Assembly (NCBI GenBank): GCA_045646965.1 | Contig: JAZRLR010000029.1 | Location: 62,001-126,000, forward strand | Direction: 5' to 3' | Length of the DNA: 64,000 nucleotides | Source of the DNA: HGM04593 sp045646965 | GTDB lineage: Bacteria > Bacteroidota > Bacteroidia > Bacteroidales > Bacteroidaceae | Part shown: positions 44,811 through 52,130 of the stretch, piece after piece | Layout of the letters: every line of letters begins with the position of its first letter | Position numbering within the stretch: the stretch's first letter is position 1 | Translations under genes and position numbers: made by a program | Notes under the pieces: model-generated | What the model was told of the DNA's origin: nothing | The model's database searches: none | The model's input: only the letters and a program-made list of their open reading frames with translations

Positions 44811-44848
44811 AAAAAGAGATAAAAAACCGTGGTTTTTTATCTCTTTTT
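44811..44848 (-). terminator. Terminator of the outer-membrane beta-barrel gene
   Basis: An 18-bp A/T-rich stem (44811-44828 with 44831-44848) with a two-base loop, flanked by a T run on the minus strand; 23 bases beyond the stop codon. Confidence 0.85.
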
Positions 44849-44871
44849 AACCTTATAACCGATGCGGGAGT

Positions 44872-47808
44872 TTAGAAGCGTCCGCCGGGGCCGCCAAAGC
44901 CTCCATATCCTCCACCGAAGCCACGACCGCCACCTGCAGGCATCATAGGTCTCTCGCCGCCGTAGCCACGCATACGCTCACGCTCGTCGCTCTTGTCAGA
45001 GCCGCCCATCTTGTCAAACTTATATACTACGTGAAGCATACCGTAACTGTAGATTGAGTTATCCTCGCTATCGCTGCGCGACATTGCCGAGATTGAACGT
45101 GACACATTGCTCTGCTCGTGCAGAATATCATACATACGCAACGACACAGTGAGGGCATTCTTGTGCAGAAAACTCATTGAGAGCTGCGCGTTCCACAAGA
45201 GCTCGTCGGTATTGAGCGAGGGTGCGCTGTATCCTCGACGGCTGCTCATTGAGAGGTTCGACGAAATCTGCAGGTTCTGCCAGGGCAGACGCAGTGTTGC
45301 GCTGGGGCCGTAGGAGAAGTTCCAGGTGTCCATATTACTTTCGGGACGCATTCTGTACTCGCTGTGTGAGTAGAGGACATTTCCGTTGAGCGAGATATCG
45401 AAATAGTCGGAACGATACTGCGCGCTCAAGCGCTCGCCCAGGTCGGTGGTCTCGGTGACGTTGCGCACGCTGCCGCTCTTGCCGCCCATACTTATGAAAC
45501 CCACGCTATGTCTGTAGCCAAGTGTAGAAGAGCTGCTGTAGGTATATTTTTTATTCATCGGCAAGGCCGAGCTGTAGTTGAAACCTCCTCGTGCGTTCCA
45601 GTTACCGTTCACATTTTCGGGACGACTTATGCTACCTCCGGTCTCTTCGTTGTACTGCACTTTGTTCTGTATGCTGTTGCTTGTGAGCGAGAATGAGAGG
45701 TTTGTGCTTATTGTACGCTGCTTGTCGGGATTGTTTGTGGTGAAGTCGGCGTTCATACTGTGCGAGAACGAAGGCTTCAGGCCGGGGTTACCCTTTGTGA
45801 TGTAGAGAGGGTTGGTGTCGTCTGTTATGTCGAGCAGGTCGGTCATCGAGGGCTGCGACGAGTTTCCACGGTAGCGCAGAGTGAGGTTTGTGGTCTTTGA
45901 CCAGCGATAGCGGAAACGGATATTGGGCGACACGTTGTGCACCGTGCGGTCTACTATGGTATCTACCTTTTTATATTTATACTTCATCTCCGACTGCTGG
46001 GGCATCCACGACACGCCTGCGCTCAAGTTGGCCTTTGAGGTTACGTAGCGCACCATTAGCTGTGCCTCGTGACGCATATTGCGATACTCCGAGAAGCGGC
46101 TCTCCTCGGGGTCGAGATTGTTCTCAAAGTCCTCGGGCAGAAGGGGCTTGTTATAATGACGGCTCAATTCCATTGAGTAGTCGCTTATATTGTCGAATAC
46201 ATAGGTTGAGCGGTCGCTGTTCTGATAGCTGTAGTTGAAGTTGTAGTTCATCTGCAGGAAGAGATTCTTCGCAATGGGCTCGGTGTAGCTACCGCGCAGG
46301 GCATAGCTCCAGTTTTTGTTGGGAGTCGAAGAGTAACGCTTGCGACTATCGTCGTTGCCCATAGATGTGGCACGATAATATTTCACCTCGTTCATTGAGT
46401 AGCTGTCGCTCTCGCTCTTTGAGTAGGAGACGTTACCGCGGAGGGTGAGGTTACGGCCGGGCTTGAGGAGACGACGATTGAGCATAAAGGTTGCGTTCAT
46501 TGAGTAGCTGTTGCTCAACGAGAGGCTCTCGCTGCGGTTGTTATTAAGGGCTATATTTTCGAGGTCGCCAAATACATCGCCCCACTCTTTCTTACGATAA
46601 TCCGCATAGTCGAAAGGATTCTCGTCGAAGGTTGCCGACATTGAACGTGACCAGCTGTCGCTCTTTGAGTAGGAGAACGAGGGCCGGAATATGAGTCTTG
46701 TGAGAGTGTCGGGCTTCCACTCGATGCGGAAATCTCCGTTAAGGTTTACCCTGTGACCAAACGAGGTGCGGTTGCTGTTTGAGAACTGGTTCTTTGAGCC
46801 CGCCGACATAAAAGTCTCGCTCGAGGTGTAGCTCTTTGAGTCGCTGTTATTGTGGTTGTAACGTATATTACCGCCAGTCTGCAGTTTTTCGGTGTCTGTG
46901 GCAAAGTTGAAACCGCCCTGCTTGGCATTTACAAGACCGCCGCCGCGACCACCGCCTGTCATACCGCGGTCGTTGGTATTATTTGCCGACAGAATGAGAG
47001 TGTAACGCTCCGACTCGGTGAAATAGTTTCCCATACCCTTTGCGGTGTAACGATCCTTTGTTCCGTAGCCCAAGTCTACATTGGCAAAAGCACCCTCGTC
47101 CATACTTCTCTTCATCTGCAGGTCGAGCACAGTCTCCTCCTCGCCGTCGTCGATACCTGTCACGCGGGTAAAATCGCTCTTCTTGTCATAGAATTTAACT
47201 TTTTCCACCACATCCACGGGGATATTCTTCATAGCCATATCCTTGTCGGTGCCAAAGAAATCCTTTCCTTTCATAAGGATACGCGAAACAGTCTTTCCGT
47301 TTACCTTGATTGTACCATCGTCAGAAACCTCCACACCGGGGTATTTTTTTATGAGTTCCTCGAGCATTGAGCCGGCAGGTACACGGAATGCCGCAGTATT
47401 GAACACCGTGGTATCTTCGGAAACGGTAACGGGAGGCACCTCGGCTGTAATCTCGGCGCCCTTCAGAGTTACCACGTCGGCCTTGAGCTTTATGCGTCCC
47501 AGGTCTATGCTCTTACCCTCGGCTATCGTAACCTGCTTATCTACGGGGAGATATCCCACATAAGAAACACGCAGTATGTAAGACGCCACAGGGGCAATAA
47601 TTGTAAACTTACCATTCATTTCACTTGCCACGCCGGTCTTGTAGACAGTGTCGGGGAGAGCAAGCAACTGCAAAGTGGCTGCTTGCAAAACCTCGTTATT
47701 ATCGGCATCGGCCACAACACCCGTCAGGGTTCCTTTTTTCACGGTCTGCTGCTGCGCCATAACACACAGGGGGAGCAGCATTAAAAAAAATATATAAATA
47801 CGTTTCAT
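44872..47808 (-). CDS. Outer-membrane beta-barrel protein with carboxypeptidase-like domain (TonB-receptor-like)
   Basis: A 978-residue protein: signal peptide (about 1-19, ending MAQ), a carboxypeptidase regulatory-like beta-sandwich (about 25-110, GTLTGVVADADNNEVLQAAT), a plug-like segment (about 120-240, with PGVEVSDDGTIKVNGKTVSRI) and a long beta-barrel (about 250-930). It lacks a clear TonB box, so it may not be an active TonB-dependent transporter; the OMP_b-brl family is widespread in Bacteroidota. The C-terminus carries a 35-residue Gly/Arg/Met/Pro-rich tail after the final strand. No SusD or other partner gene lies nearby. Substrate unknown. Confidence 0.9.
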   Translation of the reverse strand: MKRIYIFFLMLLPLCVMAQQQTVKKGTLTGVVADADNNEVLQAATLQLLALPDTVYKTGVASEMNGKFTIIAPVASYILRVSYVGYLPVDKQVTIAEGKSIDLGRIKLKADVVTLKGAEITAEVPPVTVSEDTTVFNTAAFRVPAGSMLEELIKKYPGVEVSDDGTIKVNGKTVSRILMKGKDFFGTDKDMAMKNIPVDVVEKVKFYDKKSDFTRVTGIDDGEEETVLDLQMKRSMDEGAFANVDLGYGTKDRYTAKGMGNYFTESERYTLILSANNTNDRGMTGGGRGGGLVNAKQGGFNFATDTEKLQTGGNIRYNHNNSDSKSYTSSETFMSAGSKNQFSNSNRTSFGHRVNLNGDFRIEWKPDTLTRLIFRPSFSYSKSDSWSRSMSATFDENPFDYADYRKKEWGDVFGDLENIALNNNRSESLSLSNSYSMNATFMLNRRLLKPGRNLTLRGNVSYSKSESDSYSMNEVKYYRATSMGNDDSRKRYSSTPNKNWSYALRGSYTEPIAKNLFLQMNYNFNYSYQNSDRSTYVFDNISDYSMELSRHYNKPLLPEDFENNLDPEESRFSEYRNMRHEAQLMVRYVTSKANLSAGVSWMPQQSEMKYKYKKVDTIVDRTVHNVSPNIRFRYRWSKTTNLTLRYRGNSSQPSMTDLLDITDDTNPLYITKGNPGLKPSFSHSMNADFTTNNPDKQRTISTNLSFSLTSNSIQNKVQYNEETGGSISRPENVNGNWNARGGFNYSSALPMNKKYTYSSSSTLGYRHSVGFISMGGKSGSVRNVTETTDLGERLSAQYRSDYFDISLNGNVLYSHSEYRMRPESNMDTWNFSYGPSATLRLPWQNLQISSNLSMSSRRGYSAPSLNTDELLWNAQLSMSFLHKNALTVSLRMYDILHEQSNVSRSISAMSRSDSEDNSIYSYGMLHVVYKFDKMGGSDKSDERERMRGYGGERPMMPAGGGRGFGGGYGGFGGPGGRF

Positions 47809-47901
47809 AGCATAAAATTGACAAGTAACAGGCGAGGGCGCCGCGTACGACCTCTAATTTTTTTTAGACCGCCACAGCGCGTGAAGGTTTAATAAATATT
47901 T

Positions 47902-47909
47902 CAAAAATA
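47902..47909 (-). promoter_or_regulatory. Putative -7 element for the outer-membrane beta-barrel gene
   Basis: TATTTTTG on the minus strand, about 94 bases before the ATG. Confidence 0.4.
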
Positions 47910-47972
47910 AATATTTTTTTCTTTTTAAGAAATAAAAGGGGTGCGAGGTGAACAATTTCTGCGCAAACGAAC

Positions 47973-47981
47973 TATATTTGC
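47973..47981 (+). promoter_or_regulatory. Putative -7 element for the 47,994-50,001 operon
   Basis: TATATTTGC, a full consensus match, 12 bases before the ATG at 47994, so the transcript would be nearly leaderless. Confidence 0.55.
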
Positions 47982-47993
47982 AGAAAATACATA

Positions 47994-48374
47994 ATGCAAA
48001 GACCATTGAAATTATTGGCTGTGATAGCCGAGAGCGATGTACACCCCGCTTTCGGCCGTAACATCGCGCAAGCGTTGGAAAGCACATTTGGAGAGAAGGC
48101 AAGCACAGAGAGCTACAGAGCGACGGGGATTATCTGTTCCCTGTTTCTGTCGGTAATACTCGAGAAGTTGCCGTCGTCAATGCTGAACAGCTATGTACAC
48201 AACATAAAAGAGAGCTGCCCTCTATTCACGTTCGACTGCAAGAGCTACGAAGCCATATATCAGGCTATGGAAGAGAAGAATACCATTCTGCTCGATTGCG
48301 ACAGAAAACACAAAGAAACAGTCATAGACAAGAACACTTTTTTCGAGGCTTTGGATTTTATTACAAATATTTAA
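47994..48374 (+). CDS. Hypothetical protein, 126 residues
   Basis: No family recognised. The sequence starts MQRPLKLLAVIAESDVHPAFGRN, has a middle hydrophobic stretch (ATGIICSLFLSVILEKLP) and ends in DFITNI. It is probably a soluble alpha/beta protein; a membrane role for the hydrophobic stretch is possible but short. It is supported as a real gene by the consensus -7 element just upstream and by tight linkage (27 bases) to the lipoprotein gene that follows. Confidence 0.65.
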   Translation: MQRPLKLLAVIAESDVHPAFGRNIAQALESTFGEKASTESYRATGIICSLFLSVILEKLPSSMLNSYVHNIKESCPLFTFDCKSYEAIYQAMEEKNTILLDCDRKHKETVIDKNTFFEALDFITNI

Positions 48375-48401
48375 TTTTGAATTTCTATAAAAAAATTTCA
48401 T

Positions 48402-49337
48402 ATGAGCAAGAACTTTTTCACCCCTTTATGTGTTATATTGACAATTATATGCAGTGCCTGCAGCGACGACAGCGGCAATAACTCATACAACCCCTACGAC
48501 AAGCAGGCAAAAGCAGAGTTTTACCCCACAACCATAGAGATAGGCAAGAAGCACGCCCGCAGAAACATCTCCGAGAGATGGGATATAAAATACTCCGACG
48601 ACAAAAAGGAGAAGATTGAATATAGCCACAAGATTACCGACGAGTCTTTGGGCAATAGTAGCATAACCGTAGAGGAAGAGAACGGAACACTGAACTTTTT
48701 TGCAAACAGCAACCAGATTATAAACAAAATCACATACATAAAAAGCTACGAGGACAAAGACATAACCACGCAATACACCGAGGATATAACAGAATTTGCG
48801 ACCATAAAGGACGGAGTTATAGAGAGTATCGACCGCAACACCATACGCACAAGTGGCGACAAGGTGGAGAGCCTCTCTTACAGATGGAGCTTTGAGTACA
48901 GCGACGGCCGATGCGTGGCGAGCCTCTACCAGGACCTTAACAACAAAGACAACAAAGTAAGCCGCACCTACAAATGGAACAAGAAACACCAGATAAGCGA
49001 GATTACCGTCGAGAGCGACGAAGACGGTATGCGCAACTATAACAGCTACAAATACGGATACGGAGATTTGAGCGCCGACTACGGTTTTCAGATAAACGCC
49101 TTCATATACGACAACTACCTCCACATATATGCAGCACTGGGGCTTTTGGGCAAGACCACACCCTACACAGTGAACGATGAAACACAGGCATTCAAGGAGT
49201 GGAAAGACGGCAAGTGGCACGAAAACCTCGCGTCGGACAATAAAATATTTATGTACAACACCTCCGACCCCAAGAAAATAAATATAAATGTCGATTCGGA
49301 CATCTACGACACGCACTATTATATGAACTTCAAATAA
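48402..49337 (+). CDS. Hypothetical lipoprotein, 311 residues
   Basis: N-terminal signal II: a basic start, a hydrophobic stretch (LCVILTIICSAC) and the lipobox Cys about residue 20, followed by SDDSGNN, typical of Bacteroidales lipoproteins. The rest is polar and beta-rich, with repeated YSYSDG-type strands (KYSDDKKEKIEYSHKI, YRWSFEYSDGRC, TYKWNKKHQISEI), reminiscent of DUF4595/RHS-like beta sheets, but I do not recognise a family. Sits between the 126-residue gene and the sigma-like gene. Confidence 0.8.
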   Translation: MSKNFFTPLCVILTIICSACSDDSGNNSYNPYDKQAKAEFYPTTIEIGKKHARRNISERWDIKYSDDKKEKIEYSHKITDESLGNSSITVEEENGTLNFFANSNQIINKITYIKSYEDKDITTQYTEDITEFATIKDGVIESIDRNTIRTSGDKVESLSYRWSFEYSDGRCVASLYQDLNNKDNKVSRTYKWNKKHQISEITVESDEDGMRNYNSYKYGYGDLSADYGFQINAFIYDNYLHIYAALGLLGKTTPYTVNDETQAFKEWKDGKWHENLASDNKIFMYNTSDPKKININVDSDIYDTHYYMNFK

Positions 49338-49347
49338 TTGAGAGGCT

Positions 49348-50001
49348 ATGAGAAAATACCATCAGTACTCTTCTATGAGCGACCGCGAGCTCATAGACCG
49401 CATTCTGCAAACTCCCAAAGACGAAGCGTTGCAAGCCTATTTCTACAACATCCTATGCTTGCCGATACTAAACTTCGTCTCCACCCAGCACTTTGGCAAC
49501 AACCGCGGAGAGGAACTCTTGGGCGAGTTCTACGAATTTTTGTCGAGTAACGACTGGCAGGTTCTGCGTAATTACGCAGGCAGGGAGAACGCAACGCTGC
49601 GCAGCTACATCACAAGCTGCACTCTCAAATATTTTATGAAATGCAAGAAGAAAGCCAGAAAAGAGATGCTCGGCATTACAATAAACATTAACCACCCCGA
49701 TATCATAGAAGAAATGAATAACATAACAGTAGAACCCGCCGACTCCACAAAACCCATTATGCAGGCCGTGGAGCGCCTCCCCGAGCGCGACAAGCAGCTC
49801 ATCACAATGCTCTTCTTCAAGAAGAAAAGTACGCTCGAGACCGCCGCAGTTGTGTGGCCGCTCTCTTATCACGTCGAGAAAGACTGGCGCAAGCTCCCTG
49901 CAAAAAAGGTTCAGGACGCTATCTCGAGAATGAAATCAAAGGCACTTGTAGTCTTGTGCAACGAATACAACAAATTGAATACAGAGCAAAATTCTATTTA
50001 A
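49348..50001 (+). CDS. Sigma-70-like protein with unusual C-terminal region
   Basis: A 217-residue protein. The N-terminal half resembles region 2 of extracytoplasmic-function sigma factors (SDRELIDRILQTPKDEALQAYFY; LLGEFYEFLSSNDWQVLRNYAGRENATLRSYITSCTLKYF), and the AVERLPERDKQLITMLFF segment starts a region-4-like part, but the remainder (WPLSYHVEKDWRKLPAKKVQDAISRMKSKAL) is not a standard sigma helix-turn-helix. It may be a diverged sigma factor or a sigma-like regulator. It follows the lipoprotein gene by 10 bases, and its last 8 bases overlap the end of the convergent GNAT gene. Regulation of the two genes upstream of it is a plausible inference. Confidence 0.72.
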   Translation: MRKYHQYSSMSDRELIDRILQTPKDEALQAYFYNILCLPILNFVSTQHFGNNRGEELLGEFYEFLSSNDWQVLRNYAGRENATLRSYITSCTLKYFMKCKKKARKEMLGITININHPDIIEEMNNITVEPADSTKPIMQAVERLPERDKQLITMLFFKKKSTLETAAVVWPLSYHVEKDWRKLPAKKVQDAISRMKSKALVVLCNEYNKLNTEQNSI

Positions 50002-50428
50002 CAGACATCACATAGACATTTGTCTCTTTGGAATTGAAACCCGACGCGCGGTACAGAGCATTAGCTGCCACGCGGGCGGGTTTTGATGTAAGCATAAGCG
50101 TGCCCGCTCCGTTGTTTCGGGCATACTCCACCGCATACTGCACCAAGCGGCGACCGTATGATTTTCCGCGGGCTGTGCCATCGACCACAACATCCTCTAT
50201 CCAATATTTGCGACCTGTGGGAGCAAGATAGGTGCACAATGTGAGCATACCCAGCACAGAATCGTCACAACGTAACAGAAAAAGGTGCGATGCAGGCGAT
50301 TCCACAATCGCGCGCAACTCCTCGATGGTGAAATGCACAGGCGACGAGGTGAGCTGTGCAAGCAAATGGTTGAGCGGCTCCACGTAGACGCTGTCGGCAA
50401 CCGTCAATTCAAAAATTTCCTCTTTCAT
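49994..50428 (-). CDS. GNAT-family N-acetyltransferase
   Basis: A 144-residue GNAT protein that would move acetyl from acetyl-CoA to an unknown amine. Seen: LRAIVESPASHLFLLRCDDS, a beta4/alpha3 segment IEDVVVDGTARGKSYGRRLV with the R/Q-x-x-G-x-G/A-type pyrophosphate loop (ARGKSYGRRL), and GTLMLTSKPARVAANALYRASGF. The ATG at 50428 is chosen; a TTG at 50443 would overlap the stop of the upstream GHL10 gene. Probably transcribed with it. Confidence 0.88.
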   Translation of the reverse strand: MKEEIFELTVADSVYVEPLNHLLAQLTSSPVHFTIEELRAIVESPASHLFLLRCDDSVLGMLTLCTYLAPTGRKYWIEDVVVDGTARGKSYGRRLVQYAVEYARNNGAGTLMLTSKPARVAANALYRASGFNSKETNVYVMSVK

Positions 50429-50439
50429 AGATGCTGTAA

Positions 50440-51930
50440 TCAAAATTTAACCTTGCACTTTACCCCCTTTGACTCGTTCTGCAGACGGTCGAGCACGGTA
50501 ACCACATAGGTAACCTTGCCTGTCTCGGTCGCGGGTATGCGGTAGTAGCCATTTTTTGTTATGGCCACAATATTTTTTGCCGAGTCTATATTTACCTTTT
50601 CGCCTTTGGCAAAACGATATACCACATATTTTGCGGGGGCATTCATCACATCGTCGCACTCCTCGGTGAGCCACACAAGCACCTTGCCGTCGTCGGCATC
50701 TATCACCGAGACACCCTTTACCTTGCCCGGAGCCTTTTTGTCGATGAAAGAGGCCGCGGGCATCAGGGCGGGATAAGAGTGGTAATTCTGCGCAAGGATA
50801 TCGCGGTAACTGCCCACGTTATTTGCAGCCGAGGCGGCGTCCCACAGACAAGAGCCCTTCACCGCCGCATAAGAGCGCTGAATATCCATCTTGCGCACAA
50901 GCTGGTGACGCGCAGGGTTTTCGGTGTCCTGTGCCTTTACTGTGCGGTTCACATCCTGCCCAATGTAGAGAGGGCGCTTCGCGGCATATTTGGCCCACCA
51001 CTCCACAAGGCACTCGTAGTCGGCGGCGCTGTGACCTATCTCCCAATATATCTGCGGGATACAATAATCTACCCAGCCGTTGTCTATCCAATGGAGCACA
51101 TCGGCGTTGAGGTCGTCGTAGCACTGCAGGCCGTTGGTGCGGCTGCCCCACTCCCACGTCTTTTCGTTGCGGTAGATACCAAAAGGCGACACGCCAAACT
51201 TTATCCACGGTTTCTGCGCGCGCACGCAATTGTGCATCTGCTCAATGAGCCTGTTCACATTCTCCCTACGCCACAGAGCCTTATTTTCGTAGCCGCTGCT
51301 GCGGAACCACTTGTCGTCGTCGAACTCCTTGCCCTTTGTGGGATAGGGGTAGAAATAGTCGTCAATGTGTATGCCGTCTACATCGTAGCGGGCTATGATA
51401 TCGGTCACAATCTTGCAGATGTGGTCGCGGTTACTCTGCAACGAGGGGTTGAAATAGAGTTGCCCCTCGTACTCAATGAAATTCTTGGGATTGAGCACGC
51501 TCTGGTGATTGCGTGCGAGAGACTTTGTGCCCTTGGTGCGCGCACGATAGGGGTTTATCCAGGCGTGCAGCTCCATATTGCGACGGTGTGCCTCGGTCAC
51601 CATAAATGCAAGGGGGTCCCAGCCCGGGTCCTTACCCTGTACGCCTGTGAGGTAGCGGCTCCACGGCTCATAGGGCGAGGGGTAGAGAGCATCGCCCTCT
51701 ACACGCACCTGAAAAATTATAGCGTTCACATTTACCTTCTGCAAGTTGTCGAGCATTGTGGTGAGATAGTTTTTCATACCCTCCTCGTTCATTCCCAGAA
51801 ATTGCCCGTTCACAGCCTGAATCCACGCTCCGCGGAACTCACGCTTCGGCTGAATCTTTTCGGAACCATTCTTCACCGTTGCACAAGAGAAAAAAAGCAC
51901 AGCGGCAAGTAGTGACATTAAATAGCGCAT
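50440..51930 (-). CDS. GHL10/DUF187-type glycosidase-like lipoprotein (YngK family)
   Basis: A 496-residue secreted lipoprotein of the glycosyl-hydrolase-like 10 family (UPF0748). Lipobox Cys at residue 16 (LFFSC). TIM-barrel signatures: REFRGAWIQAVNG, NAIIFQVRVEGDALYPS, HAWINPYRA, DGIHIDDYFYP and DYCIPQIYWE; a small C-terminal beta domain follows (about 400-496). Family members in Gram-negatives probably act on cell-wall or surface glycans; no substrate is proven here. The ATG at 51930 gives the lipoprotein start; an in-frame extension to 52050 lies upstream of the promoter. Confidence 0.92.
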   Translation of the reverse strand: MRYLMSLLAAVLFFSCATVKNGSEKIQPKREFRGAWIQAVNGQFLGMNEEGMKNYLTTMLDNLQKVNVNAIIFQVRVEGDALYPSPYEPWSRYLTGVQGKDPGWDPLAFMVTEAHRRNMELHAWINPYRARTKGTKSLARNHQSVLNPKNFIEYEGQLYFNPSLQSNRDHICKIVTDIIARYDVDGIHIDDYFYPYPTKGKEFDDDKWFRSSGYENKALWRRENVNRLIEQMHNCVRAQKPWIKFGVSPFGIYRNEKTWEWGSRTNGLQCYDDLNADVLHWIDNGWVDYCIPQIYWEIGHSAADYECLVEWWAKYAAKRPLYIGQDVNRTVKAQDTENPARHQLVRKMDIQRSYAAVKGSCLWDAASAANNVGSYRDILAQNYHSYPALMPAASFIDKKAPGKVKGVSVIDADDGKVLVWLTEECDDVMNAPAKYVVYRFAKGEKVNIDSAKNIVAITKNGYYRIPATETGKVTYVVTVLDRLQNESKGVKCKVKF

Positions 51931-51952
51931 CGTCTTTATTTTATTATTTTGG

Positions 51953-51961
51953 GCGAAGATA
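51953..51961 (-). promoter_or_regulatory. Putative -7 element for the GHL10-GNAT operon
   Basis: TATCTTCGC on the minus strand, 22 bases before the ATG. Confidence 0.45.
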
Positions 51962-52095
51962 CAACAAAGAAACGACATAGAACGCGAAACAAAGAAATAA
52001 AGTTCCGCCCTGCAGTGCAGCCGCAAAACAGTCCTTAAAAAATGTGTCACACATCTATTTTTTCTTAAACATATACAACCTACCTTTTTTTTATG

Positions 52096-52104
52096 TATTT
52101 TCGC
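52096..52104 (+). promoter_or_regulatory. Putative -7 element for uvrA
   Basis: TATTTTCGC (TTCG variant), 26 bases before the ATG. No LexA-type box was recognised. Confidence 0.45.
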
Positions 52105-52130
52105 AAGGATAAAATCAAAGGAGGAGAACT

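Noticed and set aside
48117..48179. Membrane segment in the 126-residue protein at 47,994
   Set aside because: The hydrophobic stretch is short and mixed with charged residues on both sides, so a membrane call was not made.
50779..51912. 377-residue open frame antisense to the GHL10 lipoprotein gene
   Set aside because: Shadow of a strong coding gene; no promoter or family signature.
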